A stretch of 64,000 bases of DNA from Rhizobium sp. Leaf371 (GTDB taxonomy: Bacteria; Pseudomonadota; Alphaproteobacteria; Rhizobiales; Rhizobiaceae), in the NCBI RefSeq assembly GCF_001424045.1, contig NZ_LMQB01000002.1, positions 94,848 through 158,847 on the forward strand. Direction: 5' to 3'. Made by a program: the position numbers and the translations under genes. The notes under the pieces are model-generated. The model was given only the letters and a program-made list of their open reading frames with translations, did not search any database and was not told the DNA's origin. Shown here piece by piece: positions 1 through 11,200 of this stretch (position 1 is the stretch's first letter; every line of letters starts with the position of its first letter).

Positions 1-1
1 G

Positions 2-1810
2 TCGCTCGGCACCGTGTTCGAGTGGTATGATTTCTATCTCTACGGTTCGCTTGCCGTGTATATCGGCGCAACCTTCTTCAGTCAGTATCCGGAAACGACG
101 CGCAACATCTTCGCGCTGCTCGCCTTCGCCGCCGGCTTCCTCGTCCGGCCCTTCGGCGCCCTCGTCTTCGGGCGGCTCGGCGATCTCGTGGGGCGTAAGT
201 ACACCTTTCTGGTCACCATCCTCATCATGGGTCTCTCGACCTTCCTCGTCGGCATCCTGCCGGGTGCCGCGACCATCGGCATCGCCGCACCGATCATCCT
301 GATCCTCCTGCGCATGCTGCAGGGTCTGGCGCTCGGCGGCGAATACGGGGGCGCCGCCACCTATGTGGCAGAGCATGCGCCGCAGGGCCGACGCGGCTAT
401 TTCACGTCCTGGATCCAGACGACCGCGACGCTCGGGCTGTTCCTGTCGCTGATCGTCATCCTCGGCGTCCAGTTCGCTCTCGGCAAGGAGGCGTTTGCGG
501 CTTGGGGCTGGCGCATTCCGTTCCTGGTCTCCGTCGTGCTTCTCGGCGTGTCCGTCTGGATCCGCTTGAAGATGAACGAGTCTCCGGCCTTCAAGAAGAT
601 GAAGGAAGAAGGCAAGACCTCGAAGGCGCCTCTCAAGGAGGCTTTCGGAACCTGGAAGAACGCCAAGATCGGCATTCTCGCGCTCTTCGGCGCCACCATG
701 GGCCAGGCCGTCGTCTGGTACTGCGGCCAGTTCTATGCGCTGTTCTTCCTGCAGAACATCCTGAAGGTGGACGGTCAGTCGGCCAATATCATGGTCGCGA
801 TCTCGCTGCTCGTCGGCACGAGCTTCTTCGTCATCTTCGGTCTGCTCTCCGACAAGATCGGCCGCAAGCCGATCATCATGGCCGGGCTGCTGCTGGCCAT
901 GCTGACCTACTTCCCGCTGTTCAAGGCGATGACCTGGACGGCCAACCCGGCGTTGGCCGAGGCTCAGGCGACCGTCCGCGCGACGGTCACGGCCGATCCG
1001 GCGGATTGCACCTTCCAGTTCAACCCCACGGGCACGGCCAAGTTCACCACCTCCTGCGACGTCGCAACCGCGTTCCTGACGCGCAATTCCGTGCCCTACG
1101 ACATTGTTCCCGGTCCGGCCGGACAGGCCGCGACCGTGAAGATCGGCGAGGCCAGCGTGCCGAGCTACGACACCGTGGCTGCCGGTGCGGATGCGAAGAC
1201 CAAGGCTTCGGCCTTCGAGAAGGGCATCAACATGGCGCTTCACGATGCGGGCTATCCCCTGCAGCGTGGTGCGGCGAAGGTGCCGGACAGCAAGCTCGAC
1301 GGCTTCGTTGCCGCCAATCCGGAACTGTCGCTCGATCCGGCAACGGTGCGCGCGTCGGCACCGGCGACGATGACGGCCGACGAACTGGTGGCTGCCAAGC
1401 TGCTGACGGCCGAGGAAGCAGCCGGCGTGACCTCGATGCCGGTCTACACGGTGGCGAACGGCGGGACCTATTCGATGGTCGCCGATCCGCAGCGCGTGAA
1501 CTGGATCGGCACAATCGCCATCCTGACGGTACTGGTTATCTACGTCACCATGGTCTACGGCCCGATCGCGGCGCTTCTGGTCGAGCTGTTCCCGACCCGC
1601 ATCCGCTACTCGGGCATGTCCCTGCCCTACCACATCGGCAATGGCTGGTTCGGTGGTCTGCTTCCGGCCATGGCCTTTGCGATGAGCGCGGCCAAGGGCG
1701 ACATCTACTACGGCCTTTGGTACCCGATCATCTTTGCAGGCATCACGCTGGTCATCGGCCTCTTGTTCCTGCCGGAAACGAAGGATCGCGACATCCACGC
1801 CATGGATTGA
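2..1810 (+). CDS. MHS-family MFS transporter, 5' end outside window
   Basis: This is a proton symporter-type secondary transporter of the metabolite:H+ symporter branch of MFS; the substrate is not identifiable. The reading frame is open from base 2, and the first visible residues (SLGTVFEWYDFYLYGSLA) are the conserved start of TM1 in this family. The GTG at 14 is therefore internal and only a few N-terminal codons are missing. The first seven helices and the GRKYTF and GRKPII loop motifs are present. Between TM9 (MAGLLLAMLTYFPLF) and the next helix (TIAILTVLVIYVTMVYG) lies an unusually large hydrophilic segment of about 170 residues, predicted periplasmic, with two cysteines near its start (ADCTF and TSCD). 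The last helices and the PETKD C-terminus are normal. A strong terminator follows. Confidence 0.85.
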   Translation, partial: SLGTVFEWYDFYLYGSLAVYIGATFFSQYPETTRNIFALLAFAAGFLVRPFGALVFGRLGDLVGRKYTFLVTILIMGLSTFLVGILPGAATIGIAAPIILILLRMLQGLALGGEYGGAATYVAEHAPQGRRGYFTSWIQTTATLGLFLSLIVILGVQFALGKEAFAAWGWRIPFLVSVVLLGVSVWIRLKMNESPAFKKMKEEGKTSKAPLKEAFGTWKNAKIGILALFGATMGQAVVWYCGQFYALFFLQNILKVDGQSANIMVAISLLVGTSFFVIFGLLSDKIGRKPIIMAGLLLAMLTYFPLFKAMTWTANPALAEAQATVRATVTADPADCTFQFNPTGTAKFTTSCDVATAFLTRNSVPYDIVPGPAGQAATVKIGEASVPSYDTVAAGADAKTKASAFEKGINMALHDAGYPLQRGAAKVPDSKLDGFVAANPELSLDPATVRASAPATMTADELVAAKLLTAEEAAGVTSMPVYTVANGGTYSMVADPQRVNWIGTIAILTVLVIYVTMVYGPIAALLVELFPTRIRYSGMSLPYHIGNGWFGGLLPAMAFAMSAAKGDIYYGLWYPIIFAGITLVIGLLFLPETKDRDIHAMD

Positions 1811-1835
1811 GAAAGCCTGAGTTTCGAAGGATACG

Positions 1836-1864
1836 AACCCGGCGGGCTTTCCGCCGGGTTTTTT
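1836..1864 (+). terminator. Rho-independent terminator after the MHS transporter
   Basis: A 10-bp perfect stem (AACCCGGCGG / CCGCCGGGTT) with a 5-base loop runs into a T tract, 26 bases after the transporter stop. The PAP2 gene on the other strand ends immediately beyond it. Confidence 0.85.
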
Positions 1865-1866
1865 CG

Positions 1867-2565
1867 TCAGACGTCCTCGTGGTTCGGGAACTGCGTCTTC
1901 GGGCGTGGCCAGCCCTTCTCATCAAGCCGGAACACCCAGTTCCGGCGAGCAAAGAGGAAGGCGATCATCAGGGCGCTCCAGAGGCCCACGAGGAGACCGG
2001 CGGCGACATCGCTCGGATAATGCGCGCCGACCACCACCCGGGTCACGCCGATGGTGAGCGCGCCGAGCGCAAAGAGAATCCGCAGTCGCGGCGCCAGCAT
2101 GGCAAAGGCTCCGAAGAAGGAGCCGACGGCCGCCGAATGTCCGGAGGGGAAGCTTTGGAACAGCCAGTCCGACGCGAAGGGGTTCAGGCTGTACGCACCG
2201 AGATCGGAAAAGGCCTCCGGACGGGCCCGGCCGATGAAGAACTTGAGGATGTGCACCACGGCGCTGGCGGTGCCGATCGTCACCAGGAAATAGAGCGACA
2301 GGCGGCGTGCCGCCCTCGCCTTTTCGGCGAGCCCGTGGCTGCTGACGACACGCGCGAGGATATAGGCGATGATCACCAGCGTCGCCGAGCCGTAGATCAT
2401 CCAGGCGAATGTACCGAAATCGGTGATGCGCGCGTTGAAAGCGACGAAGGGTTCCGGCAGCGCCTGCGCCGATTGCGAGAGGCGCGGATCGAACGGCACG
2501 AGTGCGACGACAAGAAGGATGGCGCTGAGGAGCAGCCAGACGGAGGAGGAAATCGGCCTGTTCAT
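1867..2565 (-). CDS. PAP2-superfamily membrane phosphatase
   Basis: This is a 232-residue integral membrane phosphatase of the PAP2/lipid phosphate phosphatase family. All three catalytic signatures are present in order: KFFIGRARPE (KX6RP), PSGHSAAVG (PSGH) and RVVVGAHYPSD (RX5HX3D). These give the histidine nucleophile and acid/base expected for hydrolysing lipid phosphates such as undecaprenyl diphosphate or phosphatidate. Hydrophobic helices begin right after the start and separate the motifs. The ATG at 2565 was chosen because GAAAGGA sits about 7 bases upstream and the protein then begins at the first membrane helix; the frame is open further upstream but looks non-coding. Substrate is unknown. 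It stands alone between two terminators. Confidence 0.85.
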   Translation of the reverse strand: MNRPISSSVWLLLSAILLVVALVPFDPRLSQSAQALPEPFVAFNARITDFGTFAWMIYGSATLVIIAYILARVVSSHGLAEKARAARRLSLYFLVTIGTASAVVHILKFFIGRARPEAFSDLGAYSLNPFASDWLFQSFPSGHSAAVGSFFGAFAMLAPRLRILFALGALTIGVTRVVVGAHYPSDVAAGLLVGLWSALMIAFLFARRNWVFRLDEKGWPRPKTQFPNHEDV

Positions 2566-2627
2566 GATGGTCCTTTCGATCTCGCCTGATGTGTTTTCGC
2601 TTTTGCTGAAGTCAACCTCCGGACATG

Positions 2628-2660
2628 AAAAAGCCCCGGTCTCCGCAGGGAGCCGGGGCA
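2628..2660 (-). terminator. Terminator downstream of leuB
   Basis: Read on the minus strand, a GCCCCGG / CCGGGGC stem with a loop of about 13 bases is followed by TTTTT. It lies 25-55 bases after the leuB stop codon. Confidence 0.8.
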
Positions 2661-2683
2661 TTCGACAGGCTTCTCGATGAATA

Positions 2684-3796
2684 TCAGGCCGAAAGCGCCT
2701 TGAACTCGGCAAGAATGGCGTCGCCCATTTCGGTGGTGCCCACCTGTCGGGCGCCGGGCGCCATGATGTCGCCGGTGCGGATGCCCTTGTCGAGAACGTT
2801 GGCGATCGCCTTTTCCAGACGGTCCGCTTCCGAGATCATGTTGAACGAGTAGCGCAGACACATGGCGAAGGACGCGATCATGGCGATCGGATTGGCGATG
2901 CCCTGGCCGGCGATGTCGGGCGCCGAGCCATGAACGGGCTCGTACATCGCCTTGCGTTTGCCGGTGGTCCCGTCGGGCGCGCCGAGCGAAGCGGAGGGCA
3001 GCATGCCGAGCGAGCCGGTGAGCATGGAAGCGACGTCCGACAGCATGTCGCCGAACAGGTTGTCGGTGACGATGACGTCGAACTGCTTGGGCTGGCGGAC
3101 GAGCTGCATGCCACCGGCGTCGGCCAGCATGTGGTCCAGCTGCACGTCCGAATAGTTTTCCTTGTGCGTCGCGGTGACGACCTGGTTCCAGAGGACGCCG
3201 GACTTCATGACGTTGCGCTTTTCCATCGAGCAGACGCGGTTCGAGCGCGTGCGGGCGAGTTCGAAGGCGACGCCGGCGATCCGCTCGATTTCGTAGGTGT
3301 CGTAGACCTGCGTGTCGATGCCGCGTTTCTGGCCGTTGCCAAGGTCGATGATCTCCTTCGGCTCGCCGAAATAGACGCCGCCCGTCAGTTCGCGGACGAT
3401 GAGGATGTCGAGGCCCTCGACCAGTTCGGGTTTCAGCGACGATGCGGCCGAAAGGGCGGGATAGCAGATGGCGGGGCGCAGGTTCGCAAACAGCTGCATA
3501 TCCTTGCGCAGGCGCAGAAGGCCGGCTTCGGGACGCGCTTCATAAGGCACGTCGTCCCACTTCGGGCCGCCCACGGCGCCGAAAAGCACGGCATCGGCCG
3601 TCATGGCTTTGGCCATGTCGGCATCCGAGATGGCGGCGCCATGGGCGTCATAGGCCGAACCGCCGACGAGACCCGTGTCGGTGACGAAGCCTGCGCCCGT
3701 TTCCATGTTCATGTGGTCGATGATCTTGACGACCTCGGCCATGGCTTCCGGACCGATGCCGTCACCCGGCAGAAGGAAAAGTGTGCGCGTGGACAA
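2684..3796 (-). CDS. leuB: 3-isopropylmalate dehydrogenase
   Basis: Catalyses NAD-dependent oxidative decarboxylation of (2R,3S)-3-isopropylmalate to 2-oxoisocaproate in cytosolic leucine biosynthesis. The N-terminus reads [18 protein letters not shown], and the family features [13 protein letters not shown], the substrate arginines and the metal-binding segment [12 protein letters not shown] are visible. The length of 370 residues is typical. The start is taken as TTG at 3796 because GGGAGG precedes it by 5 bases and the conserved protein begins exactly there; the open frame extends about 66 codons further upstream without family similarity. It is followed by its own terminator and appears monocistronic. 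Confidence 0.95.
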   Translation of the reverse strand: MSTRTLFLLPGDGIGPEAMAEVVKIIDHMNMETGAGFVTDTGLVGGSAYDAHGAAISDADMAKAMTADAVLFGAVGGPKWDDVPYEARPEAGLLRLRKDMQLFANLRPAICYPALSAASSLKPELVEGLDILIVRELTGGVYFGEPKEIIDLGNGQKRGIDTQVYDTYEIERIAGVAFELARTRSNRVCSMEKRNVMKSGVLWNQVVTATHKENYSDVQLDHMLADAGGMQLVRQPKQFDVIVTDNLFGDMLSDVASMLTGSLGMLPSASLGAPDGTTGKRKAMYEPVHGSAPDIAGQGIANPIAMIASFAMCLRYSFNMISEADRLEKAIANVLDKGIRTGDIMAPGARQVGTTEMGDAILAEFKALSA

Positions 3797-3935
3797 GGTG
3801 GCCTCCCAATGACGTGCCTGACTGATGGCTTTGACCGAAACAAATGGACTGCGGCGACGCCGCTTGCGTGCCGGTTCCTTAGCGCAAGTCGCTCGGCAGG
3901 AAAATGCCACTTCGCCAAGAATGAGACCTGTCCTG

Positions 3936-5147
3936 TCAGGTTTTGACCGGCACGGCCCTGGTAAGACCGCCGAGCCAATCGAGATAGCGGGCATAGGCGA
4001 AATGCAGGGCGATGCCGACGAGGACGAACAGGGTCCCGAGCATGGGATCCTTGCCGGTGACGAACAGAAGCACCTGGCCGATCATTGCGAGGATCGTTCC
4101 AAAGATGAAGACGGGCAGCGAGTTCCGCCCGATCATGACCAGGGGATGATCGAGGCGAAGGCGCGACAAACGATTGAAGACCGGCGTGATCGCGAGAAGG
4201 TAGCCGAGCGCGAGGACATGGAGCAGGCGGGTCAGGGACAGGAAAGTCTTGTCGAAGCCGGTGAGGACGGCGGGCAGGCCGTAGGAGAAATCGATCGACC
4301 ACCAGGAAAACAGCACCCAGACGAAGGAGATGCCGACATAGAGCGCGGCGACCGAGATGAGGGCCGGGTGGCGCGGAAGGGCGTTGCCGGCCCGGCTGCG
4401 CATCATGGCGACGAGGCCGATGGCGAACAAAAACTGCCAGGAAAACGGGTTCAGGAACCAGTAGTTATGATCGAGGAAGTTGATCGGCACGATGTGGAAG
4501 AGGCCCGCGAGAAGCCAGACGAGCGAGGACACCCCGAGGAGGAGGGCAGGGCTCACCTTCTGCAGCAGGAGCATGGCCGGGAGCATGAGAAAGACCACCG
4601 CATACATGGAGAGGATGTTGTTGTAGCCGAACTGGTGACCCAGCAGCACCATGGCCACGACGCCCTGCTCCGTATTGTCGACCATCGGGCGGATGTTGAT
4701 TTCGCCGATCAGATCCTGCCGGTGGAAATAGAGCGCACCGCCGGCAAAGATGGCAAGCGTGATGATGCTCGACATGATGTGGGCGATGTAGAGCGTAAAA
4801 GCGCGACGCCAGATGCGCAGGCTGAGCGCCAGCCTGTTGCCGGGCAGGAATTTGCGCCCATAGGCAAGCCCGGCCGAAAGGCCCGAGATCAGCACGAAGG
4901 CTTCGGCCGAATCCGAAAAGCCGAAGTTCTTGGTCGTGAGATATTCGAGATACTGCCCCGGTACATGGTTGATGAAGATCATCAACAGGCAGATGGCCCG
5001 GTAGGTATCGAGCCGCGTGTCGCGCTCGGCCGGGACCGGGATTCCGGTGACCGGCCGGCCGGGGAGCGGTGACGGCACCGGCTGCAACAAGGGTTGCAGC
5101 AGGGCAGGAGGCGTGGTGCGCAGCACCGGTGGCGTGTCTTGAAGCAT
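3936..5147 (-). CDS. opgC: OpgC-family glucan-modifying acyltransferase
   Basis: A 403-residue multi-pass inner-membrane protein of the OpgC/acyltransferase-3-like group. After a proline-rich tail of about 40 residues it shows [20 protein letters not shown], then about ten hydrophobic helices. In known members OpgC transfers succinyl groups onto osmoregulated periplasmic glucans. It lies just downstream of ndvB on the same strand, which supports decoration of cyclic beta-1,2-glucan, although a strong hairpin separates the two genes. The ATG at 5147 has a poor ribosome binding site, so the exact start is uncertain. Confidence 0.85.
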   Translation of the reverse strand: MLQDTPPVLRTTPPALLQPLLQPVPSPLPGRPVTGIPVPAERDTRLDTYRAICLLMIFINHVPGQYLEYLTTKNFGFSDSAEAFVLISGLSAGLAYGRKFLPGNRLALSLRIWRRAFTLYIAHIMSSIITLAIFAGGALYFHRQDLIGEINIRPMVDNTEQGVVAMVLLGHQFGYNNILSMYAVVFLMLPAMLLLQKVSPALLLGVSSLVWLLAGLFHIVPINFLDHNYWFLNPFSWQFLFAIGLVAMMRSRAGNALPRHPALISVAALYVGISFVWVLFSWWSIDFSYGLPAVLTGFDKTFLSLTRLLHVLALGYLLAITPVFNRLSRLRLDHPLVMIGRNSLPVFIFGTILAMIGQVLLFVTGKDPMLGTLFVLVGIALHFAYARYLDWLGGLTRAVPVKT

Positions 5148-5220
5148 TCGAAGTGTCTCATGCGGATTTTGGCGCCCCAGCCCCTCAACCTCGCCGATAT
5201 CGTTCAGGCTTCCTTGGTGG

Positions 5221-5244
5221 CCGGCCCCGGTTTGCCGGGGCCGG
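5221..5244. repeat. Perfect 10-bp GC-rich hairpin between ndvB and opgC
   Basis: CCGGCCCCGG and its exact complement CCGGGGCCGG are separated by only four bases. The hairpin follows the ndvB stop in the direction of transcription, but there is no T tract on that strand. It may act as an mRNA-stabilising or attenuating structure between ndvB and opgC rather than a classic terminator. Confidence 0.6.
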
Positions 5245-5259
5245 CTTTACCTTGAATGG

Positions 5260-8200
5260 CTAGAGCAAAACGCCATCATGCGCGTTTTTTGTGACAGTCG
5301 TATCAACCGTCACGTCAAACACACCATTATCGTCGCCGCTTCTCGCCACGGCAACCTCATGCACCTTGCCATCGATCGTCAGCCGGGCCTTGAAGCCTTG
5401 CCAGTCCGAGGGAAGGGCGGGATCGACGATCAGGCGGTCGCCTTCCTTGCGCAGGCCGAGAATGCCTTCGACGGCCACGCGATAGAGCCAGGCGGCCGAA
5501 CCTGTGTACCAGGTCCATCCGCCACGACCGGTCAGGTCGCCATGGCCGTAGACGTCGGCGGCCACGACATAGGGCTCGACCCGGTAGACATTGGCGTCTT
5601 CGCGGTTCAGCGCATGGGTGATCGGGTTCAGCATCTGGAAGGCCTTCCAGGCGTCGTCGCCTCTCTTGAGGCGGGCAAGCGCCAGCACGACCCATGTGGC
5701 TGCATGGGTGTACTGACCGCCGTTCTCACGAACGCCCGGCGGATAGGCCTTGATGTAGCCCGGGTCCTGCTCGGTGCCGGACAGCGGCGGGGTAAACAGG
5801 CGGATCAGGCGATGTTCGTCGTCGGCAAGTTCCGCGAGCACCGCATCCATGGCCTGCTTGGCGCGGGCCGGGTCGCCTTCGCCCGAGAGCACGCTCCAGG
5901 ACTGGGCGATCGAGTCGATGCGGCATTCGTCCGATGTGGCCGAGCCGAGCGGCGTGCCGTCGTCGTAATAGCCGCGACGGTAATGCGTGCCGTCCCAGCC
6001 GGCCGTTTCGAGCGCCTGCTTGAGCCGCTCGAGATGCGCGGTCCACGCCGTCACGCGGGCGCTGTCGCCGCGTGTCTGGGCAATGCCCGTGAAGGCGCGC
6101 AGGGTTGAGGCGAGGAACCAGGCGAGCCAGACGCTGGTGCCCCGGCCTTCGATGCCAACCCGGTTCATGCCGTCGTTCCAGTCGCCGCCGAGGATCAGCG
6201 GCAGGCCGTTCTCGCCGGTCCGCTTGATGGCGAGGTCGAGGGCCCGTGCGCAGTGCTCGTAGAGGCTTGCGGTGGTTTCCGAGACCTTCGGCTGGAAGAA
6301 GCTGTCATGCTGGCCGGGCTCGAGCGCCGCCCCTTCGATGAAGGGAATGGTCTCGTCGAGAATGTCCGTGGTGCCGGTCACCTCGCAGTAGTGCTGCGTG
6401 GCATGGCCGAGCCAGACGACGTCGTCGGAGATCAGCGTGCGCACGCCGGCGCCCGAACCCGGCAGCCACCAATGCAGCACGTCGCCTTCCGCAAACTGCC
6501 GGGCAGCCGCGTTGAGGATCTGCGCCCGCGCCAGTTCCGGCCGGTGCACGATGAAGGCCAGCGTATCCTGAAGCTGATCGCGGAAGCCGAACGCGCCGCT
6601 TGCCTGATAGAAGGCCGAGCGGGCGAGGATCCGGCAACCGAGACTCTGGTAGGGAAGCCAGCGGTTGACCAGGTTGTTGAACGCCTTGTCCGGGGTTTCG
6701 ATCTGCACGACGCCGGTGAAGGCTTCCCAATAGGCGGTCGACGCTTCGAGCACCGCATCGAACGTGTCGGCCTTGGCGGCTTCCAGATGTTCGAGCGCCT
6801 GGGCGCGGTTGTCGCTGTCGCCCATGTAGAAGACGAGGTCGCGGGTTTCGCCCGGTTTCAGGGTGACGTCGAGCGACAGTGCCGCGCAGGCATCGCCATC
6901 GATGTCGGAGCTGCCGGTGAGAATGGCACCTTCGACCACGGCCTGCGGCGCGAGAATGCCGCCCGTGCGGCCGAGGAACTCCCGCCGGCTTGCCGTGAAG
7001 CTGGTCGGCGTCTCGCTGACCGCGAGGTAGGCGGTCCGTCCGGCATAGTCGATGCTGTAGGGGTTGGTCGCCGACATCATTCCCGCGACGTCGTCATAAT
7101 GGCAGACGACGAAGGGCGCGGTCTTGGCGCGGTTGTTGCCCAGTACCCATTCGACATAGCCGTAGAGGCGCAGGCGACGGGCTTCCCCGGCGCCGTTCGT
7201 GAGGCGCAGGCGGGTGTATTTTACCGGCAGGGTGCGATGCACGGTCTGCGTGGCTTCCACCGTCAGGCCGTCCTGCACGCTGCTGAAGGTGGAGACACCC
7301 AAGCCATGGCGGGTTTCGAAGGTCACATCCCTGCGGCGCGAGAGCGCACCATAGGGGGTGACGACCGAGCCGCTGGTCATGTCCTTGATGAAGATCGCTT
7401 CCCCGGGACGGTTGCCGACGGGATCGTTGGTCCAGGACGTCAGCTGGTAATCGCGCGAATTGCGGCTCCAGGTGAAGGCCGAGCCTTCGGCCGAGACATG
7501 GAAGCCGAAGATGTCGTTGGAGATGACGTTGATCCACGGATGCGGCGTCGCCTCGCCACCGCGCAGACGCGTGACATATTCGCGGCCGTCGGTGGAGAAG
7601 CCGCCATAACCGTTCCAGAAGTCGAGGCCGTCGCCGGAAATCGTGGCGGGTGCGGCGTCGATCGCGATCGGTGCTGCCAGAAGCGGCACGGAGCCCACGG
7701 CCGGCTTGTCCTTCTTTATGCTCGGCGTCGAATAGAGGGCTTCGGCGCGGGCCATCTGGTCGGAGATCTTGCCGTTGCGGGCATGGAAGACCGCGCGCGA
7801 GGCCGACAGCAGCGCCGCCCATGTCTCGGCTTCCATGATGTCGCGGCGAACCGCGAAGACGTGCTGGCGCGCACCATCGGACTGGCTGCGCAGGCGCAGG
7901 TTTTCGCACATGCTGTCGATCGCATGCTGCATGTCCTGGGCGTAGGAGGCGGCACGCTCGTTGATGATCACCAGATCCGCGGTGACGCCGCGCGCGCGCA
8001 TGTATTCCTGCGCGCGCAGGGCTTCCCGGGCGATGCCCATGTCCACATCGTCATTGATGCGGACGGTAAAGATCGGGAAGTCACCGGAAATCGACAGGGG
8101 CCACAGGGCCGATTGCGGCCCGAGACCGGCGCGGACGGTGGTCGTGTCCGCGCGCAGCTGCATGTCGGGATAGACGAGGTAGCGGCCAAGGATCTGGAAG

Positions 8201-11200
8201 CTTGCCGCCTCCTGCGAGGTTACGCCGACATGGCGCATCTGCACCTGGCTGCGCGTCCACGCATGGATCATCTCATGGCTGAAGCTGTCGGGGTGGCGAT
8301 AGCGCTCGACGGCGCGGTCGATATCGGACCCGTTCGGTGCCGCGATCGTCCAGAAGATGACGCTGACCTTCTTGCCGGCGGGAACCCGCACGGTGCGGCG
8401 AAGCGCCATGACGGGATCGAGCGTGAATCCGGATGTGCCGGAGAGGCTGACATCGCCATCGAAGGCGCGGGCTTCCGCCAGTGTGCGGCCTTCGCCGATA
8501 AAGCGGCGGCGGTCGGTTTCGACCTCCGTCGGCCGGTCGGTGCCGGCATTGTCGACAATCAGGTGCGCGACCTGCATGTCGGGCTCGCTCGGCGTGCGCT
8601 TGTTGCGCATCACGCGGATCAGATCGCCCCGTGCGTCGATTTCCGTCTTGAGGAACATCTTGGCAAACAGCGGATGCGCATTGTCGGTGTCGTCGGTCGT
8701 CAGGACCGGTTCGGCATAGGAGGTCACTTCGATGAAGCGGTCTTCCGAGCCGGTGTTGACGAGCGTGACGCGCCGGCCTTCGGCATCGTGCTCGGTCGCG
8801 ACGATGACCTCGACCTCACTGGTGAGATCGCCGACGATCTTGATGAACTCGGCCTTGTCGTCGCCAAACCGGGTCGTCGCCTTCTCGCCGTCCGCACGGC
8901 GCGGCTCGGCGGTTGCCGACCACCAGTCGCCGGTGGCGGTATCGCGCAGGAAGATGAAGGTCCCCGTGCGGTCCTCGACCGGGTCCGGCTTCCAGCGCAC
9001 GACGGTCTGTCCGTTCCAGCGGGAGTAACCGGAGCCGACGGCGGTCAGCATGATCGCGTAATGGCCGTTGGACAGGAACACGGTTTCGCGGTCCTTGGCG
9101 ATCGGATTGGTGACGACGCGAACCTCGGGGCGAAGCAGGTCTTCCTGACCCTTGCCCAGCGCTTCCGGTTCGCGCTTGGCATTGATGATCGGAATGTCCC
9201 GCGGCGCCTTTTCCTGGAGCAGGAGTTCGGCGGCCTCGATGACCGGATCGGCGTGGAACCACTCGCGCAGGCGGCCATTGAAGACCACGTTGGCGACGGC
9301 GGCGATCGACATGCCATGGTGGTGGGCATAGTAGTTGCGCACGACGGCGCAGGTCTTGCCTTCGGGAACGCGGGTCGGGGTGAAGTCGACCGAGTCGTAG
9401 AAGCCGTACATGCCCAGCGCGCCGAAGCCACGCAGACGCTCCAGGTTGGAGAGTGCCGCCTTCGGATCGTACATGCTTGCGAGGATCGAGGCGTAGGGCG
9501 CGATGACGGCATTCTGGCCGAGGCCGCGCTTCAGGCCGAGCGAGGGTACGCCGAAGTTGGTGTACTGATAGGTCAGTTCATGGTCGCGTGCATTGAACGC
9601 GGCTTCCGAGATGCCCCACGGCGTGCCGAGACGGCGACCATGGTTCATCTGCTCGCGCACGATCAGGTTGTTCGTCTGGTTGAGGATGCCGCCCTGGCGT
9701 TCCTGCATGACGAGCGGGGGCATCAGATATTCGAACATCGAGCCGGACCAGGAGACCAGCGCGCCGCGCGCGCCGATCGGCACGACCGGACGGCCGAGCT
9801 TGTACCAGTGCTCCGTCGGAAGGTCGCCCTTGGCGATCGCAAACAGGCTGGTCAGGCGGCATTCGGAGGCCAGAAGATCGTAGCAGGCTTCGTCGAGCTC
9901 GCCGCTGTTGACGCGGTAGCCGATCGAGAGCAGGCGGCGCTCCTTGCGGAAGAGGAAGGTGAAGTCCATCGAGAAGGCGATGTCGCGGCTGCGGTTGCGC
10001 AACACGACGAGGCGCTGGCGCAGGGCATCGATGGCACCGAGATCGAAGGTGCTGTCGGCGATATGCGCTTCGCAGGTCTGGACCAGAAGGCTCGCCCACT
10101 TGACGACTTCGCCGCTCGCGCCGCTCTTGACCTCGTGGTCGAGGTTCAGCGAGAGTTTCTGGATGTCGCGGGCAAGGACCGAGAGGTTGATGACGCGGAT
10201 CGAGGCGAACTCATGCTCGCGCTTCACCGCCTGCAACGCGCTCTGGAAGCCGATCAGGCGTTCCTCGATGCGGCGGCGCAGCGGGCGAACCGTCTTGCGG
10301 TCGTCGGGAAGAGCGGCCAGCATTTCGGCAAGGATCGACGCCACGTCGCCGATGCCGTCCAGGCTGCCCTGCACGTGAGCGGAAGGCGCTTCCGCCCATT
10401 CGCGGCACATGGAGGAGACGGCGATGAGATGGCCGGCAAGGTTGCCGCTGTCGACAGCCGAGATGTATTTCGGCTCCATCGTTTCCAGGCGGTTGGTCGT
10501 GTACCAGTTGAACAGATGGCCGCGATATTTCGGCATGCCATCGACGGTCGCGATGGTTTCCTCAAGCCGGCGGATGGTTTCCTCGAAACCGATCCAGCCG
10601 AAATCGCGGGCCGACATGACCGAGAGCAGGTAGACGCCGATATTGGTCGGAGACGTCCGTTCCGCAAGGATCGGATGCGGGATTTCCTGGAAGTTGTCCG
10701 GCGGCAGGAAGTGCTGCTCGGCGGTGACGAAATCCTCGTAGAAGCGCCAGGTGCGGCGCGCGATCTTGCGGAACTCGGCCTTCACCTCATCGGAAACGTC
10801 AAGCTGGTCCTCGGTTTCGGCCGACTGGCTGACCAGCCAGGCAATGGCGGGAGACAGGGCCCAGAGAACGGCAAAGGGAATGCCGATGAAGGGCAGGCCG
10901 GTGGCCGAAACGGCGGCCAGTCCGAGCGAGACCACGGCGATGACCGGCGCGATCCACATGGCGCGGTAGTAGTCGAGCACGGAGCCGGTCGCAGCACTCT
11001 GGACCTGTGCCGCCGTGCGCCATTCCAGCATCAGCTTGCGGCTGACGAAGGTGCGGTAGACGGCACGGGCGATCGCATCCGCCATCATGCCGGCGGAATG
11101 GGCGATGAACACGATGCGCAGCGCGACCTGCGCATTGGCGGCGCTGATTTCCGACAGGACGGCATGGAAATGGGCGCGGGCGACGATGTCGTTGCGTCGC

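Noticed and set aside
502..2589. 695-codon plus-strand frame crossing the MHS transporter and PAP2 genes
   Set aside because: Arg/Gly/His-rich out-of-frame translation spanning a terminator and an opposite-strand gene; not coding.
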